Below are positions 17,176 through 25,546 of a DNA stretch of 64,000 nucleotides, piece after piece. The notes below the pieces were generated by a model. The model ran no database searches. It saw only the letters and a program-made list of their open reading frames with translations, and was not told where the DNA came from. The position numbers were made by a program, and so were the translations under genes. The DNA lies in assembly GCA_030428835.1 (NCBI GenBank), contig JAUIEP010000001.1, positions 1 through 64,000 of the forward strand. Reading direction: 5' to 3'. Numbering within the stretch: position 1 is the stretch's first letter; every line of letters begins with the position of its first letter. Source of the DNA: Gammaproteobacteria bacterium. Its GTDB lineage: Bacteria; Pseudomonadota; Gammaproteobacteria; Pseudomonadales; Halieaceae.

Positions 17176-19323
17176 TTGAGCAACGTCCTGGGCACGGTCG
17201 AGGAGGCCGTGGAACGCACCATCGCGGCCGTTGGCCCCCGCATCGTGCTCGGCACGCCGCTCGGCCTGGGTAAGCCGGTGCAGCTTATCAATGCGTTCTA
17301 TCGCCGCGTCGAGTCAGACCCCGGCCTGAGTCTCGAGATCAACACGGCGCTCTCGCTGGATGTCCCGCGGCCGTCCGCCGGCGTCGAGGCGAGCCTGGCG
17401 GGTCCGATCATGGAGCGCATCTTCGGCGACTACGAGGCCCTCGCCTACGTGGAACCGCTCAGGAAGGGCACGCTGCCGCCCAACATCACCGTCTCGGAGT
17501 TCTACCTCAAGGCGGGCTCCATGAAGGGCAACCCGGTCGCGCAGCAACACTACGTGTCCAGCAACTATACTCACATCGTGCGCGACATGATCGCGCGCGG
17601 CATCAATGTACTGGCGCAGATGGTCGCGGCCCGGGAGACGGACGAGGGCCTCAAGCTCAGCCTGTCCTGCAACACCGACCTCACGCTCGAGTTCCTCGAC
17701 CACGAGGCGCGCCGCGAGCGCCCGATCAAGATCGTGGGCCAGGTGCATGCCGACCTGCCGTACATGAAACTGGACGCCGAGATTCCGGCGTCGAGTTTTG
17801 ATCTTGTCGTCGATAATCGCGACTACGACCGGCGCATTTTCGCCGTACCGAATGCGGCCGTTCCCCTGCGCGACTACGCCGCGGCGCTGCACGCCAGCAG
17901 CCTGATACGGGACGGCGGCACGCTGCAGATCGGTATAGGGGCGCTCGGCGACGCGGTCGCCCACGCCTGCATACTCCGCCACCGGGATAACGCGGCCTAC
18001 CGCGCGTTGCTGTCGGGTCTCGGGGCGACACCCTCCTCGCGGGACGAGGAGCGCGGCACGTTCCGCCAGGGGCTGTATGTGTCCACCGAGATGTTCGTCA
18101 ACGGCATGATGCACCTGATCGAGCAGGGCGTGGTCAAGCGCAAGGTCTACGATGACCTCGTCATCCAGCGCGGCATCAACAGCGGCGCGATCGATCACTA
18201 CGTCGACCTCGAGATGTACGACTACCTGTCCGCCGAGGGCTTCCTGCCCGCCGTGCTGGACCCCGCCGCCCTCGAGCGACTGAAGCACTGGGGCCTGGTC
18301 GACGACAGTGTGCGCCTCGCCGGCAACACGCTGGTTGTCGCGGGCCGTGAACTGGCCAACGATCTCACGCAGCCCGCCGTGCGCGGCGCGCTGTTGCGCC
18401 AGGTCGAGGGGCGCGAGTTGCGCCAGGGCAGGGTGCTGCACGGGGGGTTCTACCTCGGCCCGCGGGATTTTTACGACAAGCTGCGCAACCTCGACGAGCG
18501 CGGCCTGGCCGAGATCTGCATGACCGGCGTCGCCCGCACGAACCAGTTGTTGCTGGACTACCCACTGTACAGCGCGCAGCGCCGCGACGCGCGCTTCATC
18601 AATACCGGCATGATGGTCACGTTGAGCGGTGCCGTCGCGTCGGACGCGCTCGAGGACGGCACGGCCATCAGCGGGGTGGGCGGGCAGTACAACTTTGTCG
18701 CCATGGCGCACGACCTGCCGGGCGCGCGCTCGGTGCTGTGCATCCGCGCAACCCGCGGCGAGGGGGAGGACGCGAAGTCCAATATCGTGCCGTTTTACGG
18801 GCACATCACCATTCCCAAGCATCTCAGGGATGTCGTGGTCACCGAATACGGTGTGGCGGACCTGCGCGGCCAGGACGACGCGACCGTGATCAAGCGTCTC
18901 GTGAACATCGCCGACAGCCGGTTCCAGGACGAACTGCTGGCCTTCGCGAAAAAGCACGGCAAGGTGGAGGCGGGGTACGTTGTGCCGAAGTCGGCGCGCA
19001 ACAATACACCCGAGCGCCTGCAGGCGGCGCTGGGCGAGGCGGTGCGCGCCGGCGTGCTGCCCGATTATCCCTTCGGCACGGAGCTGACCGAGCGCGAACA
19101 GGTCCTGGCCGCGAGCCTGCGCCACGTGAAGTCGCTCAGCGCGTCACCGGCGGATTTTATCGGCGCGTCTTTCCGGGCGCTGCTGCACCATGCCGACGAT
19201 GCCGCCGCACAGCCGTTCCTCGAACGCATACAGCTAGAGCACCCCGGCACCACGCGCGAGTTCCTGATACAGCAGCTGCTGTTGCTCGACCTCGAGGAGC
19301 GCGGCCTGCTCAAGGTCAACTGA
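17176..19323 (+). CDS. acetyl-CoA hydrolase/transferase family protein, long form
   Basis: A 715-residue family-I-type CoA transferase or hydrolase. The N-terminal domain includes LQIGIGALGDA (CoA loop), and the likely catalytic Glu305 is in STEMFVNGMMHL. The C-terminal domain has GVGGQYNFV and RGEGEDAKSN followed by TEYGVADLRG, shared with 4-hydroxybutyrate CoA-transferases and acetyl-CoA hydrolases. It is about 150 residues longer at the C-terminus than the usual ~430-550-residue forms (helical tail from about 560). It would move CoA between acyl groups; partners are unknown. It starts with TTG after GGGAGTAAG. The AGCS gene is 38 bases upstream. Confidence 0.8.
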   Translation: MSNVLGTVEEAVERTIAAVGPRIVLGTPLGLGKPVQLINAFYRRVESDPGLSLEINTALSLDVPRPSAGVEASLAGPIMERIFGDYEALAYVEPLRKGTLPPNITVSEFYLKAGSMKGNPVAQQHYVSSNYTHIVRDMIARGINVLAQMVAARETDEGLKLSLSCNTDLTLEFLDHEARRERPIKIVGQVHADLPYMKLDAEIPASSFDLVVDNRDYDRRIFAVPNAAVPLRDYAAALHASSLIRDGGTLQIGIGALGDAVAHACILRHRDNAAYRALLSGLGATPSSRDEERGTFRQGLYVSTEMFVNGMMHLIEQGVVKRKVYDDLVIQRGINSGAIDHYVDLEMYDYLSAEGFLPAVLDPAALERLKHWGLVDDSVRLAGNTLVVAGRELANDLTQPAVRGALLRQVEGRELRQGRVLHGGFYLGPRDFYDKLRNLDERGLAEICMTGVARTNQLLLDYPLYSAQRRDARFINTGMMVTLSGAVASDALEDGTAISGVGGQYNFVAMAHDLPGARSVLCIRATRGEGEDAKSNIVPFYGHITIPKHLRDVVVTEYGVADLRGQDDATVIKRLVNIADSRFQDELLAFAKKHGKVEAGYVVPKSARNNTPERLQAALGEAVRAGVLPDYPFGTELTEREQVLAASLRHVKSLSASPADFIGASFRALLHHADDAAAQPFLERIQLEHPGTTREFLIQQLLLLDLEERGLLKVN

Positions 19324-19396
19324 GACCTGCGCGCCGAGGCGACAGGTCGTCGCGGCACCGCTGGAGCGCCGGCCGGGCAGTGGTTATGCTAGCCCT

Positions 19397-20299
19397 ATGC
19401 CTGTGGAATTGACCGACAAGCTCGTTATCGCGATCTCCTCCCGCGCGCTGTTCAACCTGGATGCCAGTCACCAGGTCTACGAGAGCCAGGGACTGGAGGC
19501 CTATTCCGATTACCAGATCGCGCGCGAGGAAGAACCGCTCGAACCGGGGGAGGCGTTCCCCATGGTGCAGAAGCTCCTGCGCCTGAATGACCGGCTCGGG
19601 GACAGTGGCGGCGTCGAGGTCGTGCTGCTGTCGCGCAACAGCGCCGACACCGGCCTGCGGGTGTTCAACTCCATCCAGCACTACGGCCTCGACATCAGCC
19701 GCGCCGCATTCTGCGGCGGCGAGAGTCCCTGGCGCTACATCCAGGCGTTCGGCTGCCACCTGTTTCTCTCCAGCGAGGCGGATGATGTGCGCAACGCGCT
19801 CGATTCGGGGGTCGCGGCCGCGACGCTCGTGTCCAACCGCGGCGGGGCCCAGAGCGCGACCGACCAGCTGCGCTTCGCGTTCGACGGCGACGCGGTGCTG
19901 TTCTCCGATGAGGCGGAACGGGTGTTCAAGCGCGAGGGGCTCGAGGCCTTCAGCGCGAGCGAACGCGCCGCGGCGCGCGAGCCGCTCGGCGGCGGCCCTT
20001 TCAAGCCGTTCCTTTCGGCCCTGCACCAGTTGCAGCAGGCGTTCCCGCCCTCGGAGGCACCTATTCGCACCGCCCTCGTTACCGCGCGTTCCGCGCCCGC
20101 CCACGAGCGGGTGATTCGCACGCTGCGGGCCTGGAACATCCGAATCGACGAGTCGATCTTCCTGGGCGGCCTCGACAAGACCGACTTCCTGCGGGCCTAC
20201 CAGGCGGACGTCTTCTTCGACGACCAGCGCAGCCACTGCGAATCCGCCGCGGGCCACATCGCCACGGGGCACGTTCCCCACGGGGTCGCCAACTCCTGA
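19397..20299 (+). CDS. 5'-nucleotidase (cytosolic NT5C1-like)
   Basis: A 300-residue protein of the 5'-nucleotidase family related to eukaryotic cytosolic 5'-nucleotidase I. The opening KLVIAISSRALFNLD, then VVLLSRNSADTGLRVFNSI, AFCGGESPWRYI and LFLSSEADDV follow this family closely. FDGDAVLFSDEAE contains the aspartate-rich motif, and VFFDDQRSHCE the final one. It should dephosphorylate nucleoside monophosphates in the cytoplasm. It stands alone between the CoA transferase and cysB. The ATG at 19397 lacks a strong RBS. Confidence 0.85.
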   Translation: MPVELTDKLVIAISSRALFNLDASHQVYESQGLEAYSDYQIAREEEPLEPGEAFPMVQKLLRLNDRLGDSGGVEVVLLSRNSADTGLRVFNSIQHYGLDISRAAFCGGESPWRYIQAFGCHLFLSSEADDVRNALDSGVAAATLVSNRGGAQSATDQLRFAFDGDAVLFSDEAERVFKREGLEAFSASERAAAREPLGGGPFKPFLSALHQLQQAFPPSEAPIRTALVTARSAPAHERVIRTLRAWNIRIDESIFLGGLDKTDFLRAYQADVFFDDQRSHCESAAGHIATGHVPHGVANS

Positions 20300-20304
20300 T
20301 CGGG

Positions 20305-20334
20305 CGGGAGTGTCCCGGGCGCTTTATTCCTTTT
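20305..20334 (+). terminator. possible terminator after the 5'-nucleotidase gene
   Basis: CGGGA at 20305-20309 pairs with TCCCG at 20313-20317 around a 3-base loop. A T-rich stretch (CTTTATTCCTTTTG) follows after a few bases. The stem is short, so this is a weak call. Confidence 0.3.
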
Positions 20335-20338
20335 GTGC

Positions 20339-20368
20339 TTGGCAATTCAGCTATTTAATGGCTATTCT
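20339..20368 (+). promoter_or_regulatory. candidate sigma-70 promoter of cysB
   Basis: TTGGCA at 20339-20344 (5 of 6 to the -35 consensus) and TATTCT at 20363-20368 (4 of 6 to -10) are 18 bases apart, in an AT-rich stretch about 50 bases before the cysB ATG. CysB proteins often repress their own gene, so an operator may overlap it. Confidence 0.4.
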
Positions 20369-20387
20369 TCATAAGAGGAAGCGGTAA

Positions 20388-21395
<1,008 letters not shown>

Positions 21396-21471
21396 CCGCC
21401 CGAGGGGCTTGTGTCGCCAACCCATGGGTGTTTAGATGGGCGCGCCTTTCAACACCAATGGAGACGTCGAC

Positions 21472-22089
21472 GTGGAACTGGCCTGCCTGGATCTGGAGGG
21501 AGTCCTCGTACCGGAAATATGGATAGCGTTTGCGGAGCGCACCGGTATCGAGGAACTCAAGGCCACAACCCGCGACATCCCCGATTACAACGTACTGATG
21601 CGGCAGCGGTTGGAAATCCTCGCCGCGAACAACCTGACTATCAACGACATCCAGGAAGTGATCGCCACGCTCGCACCGCTGCCCGGCGCGCGCGAATTCA
21701 TCGACTGGCTGCGCGAGCGCTTCCAGGTGATCATCCTGTCGGATACCTTCTACGAGTTCTCGCAACCGCTGATGCGGCAGTTGGGCTGGCCGACGCTTTT
21801 CTGTCACCGGCTCGTCACCGACGCAGCCGGCAAGGTCATCGACTACAAGCTGCGCCAGGAGGACCCCAAGCGCGCCTCGGTCAGGGCGCTGCACAGCCTC
21901 AACTACCGGGTGCTGGCGGCGGGCGACTCCTACAACGACACGACCATGTTGTCCGAGGCCGATGTCGGCTTCCTGATCCACGCGCCGCAGAACGTGATCG
22001 ACGAGTTCCCGCAGTTCAGGGCCGTGGACACGCTTGACGAGTTGCGCGGGGCCTTTGCCGAGGCGAGCGAGCGCGACATCGCACTGTAG
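21472..22089 (+). CDS. thrH: phosphoserine phosphatase / homoserine phosphotransferase ThrH
   Basis: A 205-residue HAD-family enzyme that removes phosphate from phosphoserine and can pass it to homoserine. Motif I is CLDLEGVLVPEIW, with Asp7 and the Glu9 typical of ThrH in place of the usual second Asp. ILSDTFYEF is motif II, DPKRASV holds the motif III Lys, and AAGDSYNDTTML is motif IV. I chose the GTG at 21472: a GGAG lies 8 bases before it, and the protein then matches known ThrH in length and first residues. An upstream in-frame ATG (21436) adds 12 unrelated residues. It converges with pabB. Confidence 0.93.
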   Translation: MELACLDLEGVLVPEIWIAFAERTGIEELKATTRDIPDYNVLMRQRLEILAANNLTINDIQEVIATLAPLPGAREFIDWLRERFQVIILSDTFYEFSQPLMRQLGWPTLFCHRLVTDAAGKVIDYKLRQEDPKRASVRALHSLNYRVLAAGDSYNDTTMLSEADVGFLIHAPQNVIDEFPQFRAVDTLDELRGAFAEASERDIAL

Positions 22090-22107
22090 TCGCGAAGCCG
22101 GCTACAG
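22084..22107. repeat. hairpin spanning both stop codons of thrH and pabB
   Basis: CTGTAGTCG at 22084-22092 pairs with CGGCTACAG at 22099-22107 (nine pairs, one a G-T wobble) around a 6-base loop. The TAG of thrH (22087-22089) and the reversed TAG of pabB (22102-22104) both sit in the stem. No T-run follows on either strand, so it is not a standard terminator but may protect both 3' ends or pause transcription. Confidence 0.45.
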
Positions 22108-23454
22108 TTCCTCCAGCGCCGCCAGCAGTTTGCCCACCTTGTCGTGGGTCTCCTGGTACTCGTTGCGCCACTCTGAATCCGCCACAATCCCGCCGCCGCC
22201 CCAGCAGTGCAGCTCGCCGCCACTCGCCAGCAGCGTGCGAATGGCGATGTTGCTGTCCATACGCCCGTCCGCGCTGACATAGAGTACCGAGCCGCAGTAC
22301 ACCTCGCGGGGGTGCCGTTCGAGTTCGCGAATGATCTGCATGGCGCGCCGCTTCGGCGCGCCCGTGATCGAACCGCCCGGGAAGCTGTCGCGCAGCAGGT
22401 CGAAGGCCGAGCGGCCGGCGTCCAGTTCGCCGCTGATCGTGCTGACCAGGTGGTGCACCGTGGGGAAGCTCTGCACCTCGAAGAGGCGGTCGACGTAAAT
22501 ACTGCCCGGTTTGCAGTTGCGCCCGAGGTCGTTGCGCAGCAGGTCCACGATCATCAGGTTTTCCGCGCGGTCTTTCGCCGAGGCGCGCAGTTCCTGTGCG
22601 GCGCGCCTGTCGGCCGCTGCATCCGAGTACCGCGGGCGCGTGCCCTTGATCGGCGACGTCTCGACGTGGTGACCGTGCAGGGAAAGGAAGCGCTCCGGTG
22701 ACAGGCTGAGCACGGCGGTACCGTGCTCGTCCTCCAGGTAAGCGGAGAAGGGCGCCGCGGCAACGGCGCGCAGCGCGCGATAGGCGTGCCAGGGATCGCC
22801 CTCGAAACGGCTGCTGAAGCGCTGCGCCAGGTTGACCTGGTAACAGTCACCGGCGTGGATGTAGTCCTGGATACGTTCGAAGGCGGCGCGGTATTCGTCC
22901 GGGTCGATACCGGCGGCGAAGGCGCTCGCCAGGCGGAAGGGCTTGCCCCGGTCCCGCACCGGCAGGCGCAGGCGCCTCTGCAGGTCGGCGCGGGTCGCGG
23001 CGCTCACGCCCGGCTGGCAGACGAGCACGGCGCGCTGCAGCAGGTGGTCCTGCACCACGCACCAGTCGTAGACCCGCAGGTCCGCCAGCGGTTGTTGCCC
23101 TGTGTCGGGCGTGATCCCCTGCAGCGCCATGCCGCAGCCGTAGCCTAGTTGTCCCAGGAGTCCGCCGCAGAACGGCAGGTCCGGGTAGGCGCCCTGGATG
23201 TCCTGGAAATAATCCCGGTGGAGGGCGTCCCACTCGCGGAACAGGGCACGGGCGTGCGCCTCGCTCGTGCCGCGGTCCAGGGACGGCAGCGACAGCTCCG
23301 CCGGCAGTGCGCTCAGGATGTCGTAGCGGCCGCCCGCCGCGTGCGGGTGGGCGGAATCGAGAAACGCGGGGAAGGGCAGGTCCCGCAGGCGCTCGAACAG
23401 TTCGCAACTGTCCGGGCAGTAGGGGAGGTCCTCAAGATGGAGGGATTTCTTCAT
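22102..23454 (-). CDS. pabB: aminodeoxychorismate synthase component I PabB
   Basis: A 450-residue chorismate-utilising enzyme that aminates chorismate to aminodeoxychorismate for folate synthesis, using ammonia from PabA. Lys270 in PIKGTRPR is the covalent-catalysis lysine that separates PabB from anthranilate synthase (Ala there). DLLRNDLGR and PGGSITGAPKRRAM are the usual C-terminal motifs. I start at the ATG at 23454 (MKKSLHLEDLPY); a longer frame reaches 23523 but adds a Gly/Arg-rich stretch. No pabA or pabC is adjacent. It diverges from the carboxyltransferase gene. Confidence 0.93.
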   Translation of the reverse strand: MKKSLHLEDLPYCPDSCELFERLRDLPFPAFLDSAHPHAAGGRYDILSALPAELSLPSLDRGTSEAHARALFREWDALHRDYFQDIQGAYPDLPFCGGLLGQLGYGCGMALQGITPDTGQQPLADLRVYDWCVVQDHLLQRAVLVCQPGVSAATRADLQRRLRLPVRDRGKPFRLASAFAAGIDPDEYRAAFERIQDYIHAGDCYQVNLAQRFSSRFEGDPWHAYRALRAVAAAPFSAYLEDEHGTAVLSLSPERFLSLHGHHVETSPIKGTRPRYSDAAADRRAAQELRASAKDRAENLMIVDLLRNDLGRNCKPGSIYVDRLFEVQSFPTVHHLVSTISGELDAGRSAFDLLRDSFPGGSITGAPKRRAMQIIRELERHPREVYCGSVLYVSADGRMDSNIAIRTLLASGGELHCWGGGGIVADSEWRNEYQETHDKVGKLLAALEEL

Positions 23455-23625
23455 GCGCTCACGGGCCGCCACGGGTCCGCCGGGCCGCCGGCCGCCGCGC
23501 CCCGGGGTGAGTTTTTGAACCATCGCCGACCGTTGTCCAGAAACCGAAAAACATGATGTTTACAGTGCTTATCTGCGTTGAACTAGCCCTTAAATGCACT
23601 GAATTGGGTCGAACTGTTGGGTCTG

Positions 23626-23660
23626 GTCAAATTGACTTTGGGGGGCTATGGCATTAATGT
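23626..23660 (+). promoter_or_regulatory. candidate promoter with palindrome before the carboxylase cluster
   Basis: TTGACT at 23632-23637 (5 of 6 to -35) is 17 bases from TAATGT at 23655-23660 (weak -10). The exact palindrome GTCAA-A-TTGAC at 23626-23636 overlaps the -35 box, a common place for a repressor site. The region between pabB and the carboxyltransferase gene (about 330 bases from 23455) holds no convincing gene. Confidence 0.3.
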
Positions 23661-23786
23661 AGCTCGCCACCTCTTGGCCGGCTTGCATGCTAAGCCCGCC
23701 AGCCATGACTTGCAACCGGCCTGCCGCATACCGGGGCTGAGTTGGCCCGCCACCGGCCCAGCGGGGCCGCCCTTGGATCAAGGACA

Positions 23787-25520
23787 ATGACAAAAAAGAA
23801 CAGCAGTACTGTGAGCGCGTCGCTGGAGAACCCTTTTGCCGAAAAAGAGGACCTCCAGTTCAAGGTGCCCGGCCAGATCGCGACGCGCCCGGGCCTCTAC
23901 GAGGAGGCGCTGAAAGAGGGCTGGGAACTGCAGCAGAAGCCGTACATCACCGCCGGCGTGAAGAGCATCCAGCGCCAGCACCAGAAAAACCGCATGACCA
24001 TCTGGGAGCGCATCCGTTACCTGGCGGACGGCGAACCCACTTTCCTCTACCAGAACTGGGGGCCCAACCTCGACGGCGCCTCCCTGGTGACCGCCATCAT
24101 CAAGGTGAACGGCCGCGACGTCGCGCTCTACGGACACGACTTCACGGTGCGTGCCGGCTCCATGGACGCCACCAACGGCGAGAAGCTCGCCCGCCTGTTT
24201 GAACTGGCAGCGCGGCAGCGGATCCCCGTCGTGGGCATCAACGACTCGGCCGGCGCCTTCATTCCCGCCGGCGTCGGAGGCCTCGATGGCTACGCCGAGG
24301 CATTCGCGGCACTGCGCAAGATCTCCGGCGTGGTGCCGAGCATCATGTGCATGTTCGGCTTCAATGCGGGCGGTGGTTCCTACCTGCCGCGGCAGGGCAG
24401 CTTCCTGATCCAGCCGAACGAAACGTTCTTCGGCCTGACCGGCCCCGGTGTGGTGAAGTCGGTGCTCGGCGAGGACATCACCCCCGACGAACTCGGCGGC
24501 CCCGGCGTGCACAGCCAGTCGGGCGTGACGGACTTCGTGGTGCGGGACGAGGTGGCGGCGCTGCGCAAGGTGCGGGCGCTGTTGAACTACCTGCCCAGCT
24601 ACAACGGGGAACTGGCGCCCTACCAGCCGAGCTCGGACCCCGTGGACCGCAAGACCTGGGACATCGATATCCTGCTGAAGAAGGCCTTCAACTCGCCCAC
24701 CGGATTCAACACGCCCATCGATGTGACGATCATCATCCAGCAGCTGTGTGACCACGGCGACTACCTGGAAGTACAGCCCGACCGCGCGCGCAACACCGTG
24801 ACCGCGCTGGGCCGTATCGGCGGCAACGTGGTGGGCTTCGTGGCGAACAACTCCGCCGTTGCCTCCGGCCAGATCGACATCGACGCGGCCTACAAGAATG
24901 CGCGCTTCATCCGCTTCTGCAACCTGTACAACATCCCCGTCATGTTCCTCGAGGACACGACAGGCTTCCTGCCCGGCCGGGAACAGGAGCACGGCGGCAT
25001 CGTGCAGGCGGGCAGGGCCATGCTCGACGCGATCGTGGACCTGCGCACCCCGCGCTTCCTGGTGCTGGTGCGCAACGCTTTCGGGGGCGCGTACGCCGCG
25101 TTCAACAGCATCCCGGTGGGCGCCGACTTCGTGGTGGCGCTGCCCACCACGCGCCTCGCGGTAATGGGCCCGGCCGGCGTCGAATACGTGTACAAGGACG
25201 AATTGCGCAAGATTCGCGGTTCGGTGAAGGACAGGATCGAGGCCGAGACCAGCGCCCAGGTCGACGCCGGGCTGTCGCAGAAAAAGGCCGAGGAGGCCGC
25301 GCGGCAACTGGTCGGCGACTGGGTGAAAGCCGAGGAGGCCAGCCTGGCAAAACGTTACGAGCATGAGCTGATGAACCCGAAAGAGGCGTTGAGCCTCGGC
25401 TCGATCTCGCAAATCGTGATGCCCTCGGAGCTGCGCCAGGTGCTCGCCGAGAACCTCGCCTTTTACCTGCGTCACTACACCCCGGCGCCGCTGCAATCCG
25501 TGCAGCGCGAATTCCACTAA
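23787..25520 (+). CDS. pccB: acyl-CoA (propionyl-CoA) carboxylase carboxyltransferase subunit
   Basis: A 577-residue carboxyltransferase that moves CO2 from carboxybiotin to an acyl-CoA, probably propionyl-CoA since methylmalonyl-CoA mutase follows in the same operon. The two crotonase-like halves carry [14 protein letters not shown] and [12 protein letters not shown] (N-domain) and [18 protein letters not shown] with [11 protein letters not shown] (C-domain). It is longer than typical PccB (about 510), with an N-terminal extension of about 50 residues. The ATG at 23787 follows AAGGA. The biotin protein gene begins 26 bases after its stop. Confidence 0.88.
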   Translation: MTKKNSSTVSASLENPFAEKEDLQFKVPGQIATRPGLYEEALKEGWELQQKPYITAGVKSIQRQHQKNRMTIWERIRYLADGEPTFLYQNWGPNLDGASLVTAIIKVNGRDVALYGHDFTVRAGSMDATNGEKLARLFELAARQRIPVVGINDSAGAFIPAGVGGLDGYAEAFAALRKISGVVPSIMCMFGFNAGGGSYLPRQGSFLIQPNETFFGLTGPGVVKSVLGEDITPDELGGPGVHSQSGVTDFVVRDEVAALRKVRALLNYLPSYNGELAPYQPSSDPVDRKTWDIDILLKKAFNSPTGFNTPIDVTIIIQQLCDHGDYLEVQPDRARNTVTALGRIGGNVVGFVANNSAVASGQIDIDAAYKNARFIRFCNLYNIPVMFLEDTTGFLPGREQEHGGIVQAGRAMLDAIVDLRTPRFLVLVRNAFGGAYAAFNSIPVGADFVVALPTTRLAVMGPAGVEYVYKDELRKIRGSVKDRIEAETSAQVDAGLSQKKAEEAARQLVGDWVKAEEASLAKRYEHELMNPKEALSLGSISQIVMPSELRQVLAENLAFYLRHYTPAPLQSVQREFH

Positions 25521-25546
25521 GCCGCATCGGACAGGAGAAGTCCCGC

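Noticed and set aside
17314-19125. A 603-codon minus-strand open frame opposite the CoA transferase
   Set aside because: Antisense shadow; the plus-strand protein has clear catalytic motifs.
21420-21429. Palindrome ACCCATGGGT between cysB and thrH
   Set aside because: Ten bases contain a restriction-site-like centre and could occur by chance; no promoter element is associated with it.
23455-23786. Cobalamin riboswitch or B12 box before the B12 mutase cluster
   Set aside because: I looked for the conserved B12-box-like sequence here and before mcd and saw none; a covariance-model search would settle it.
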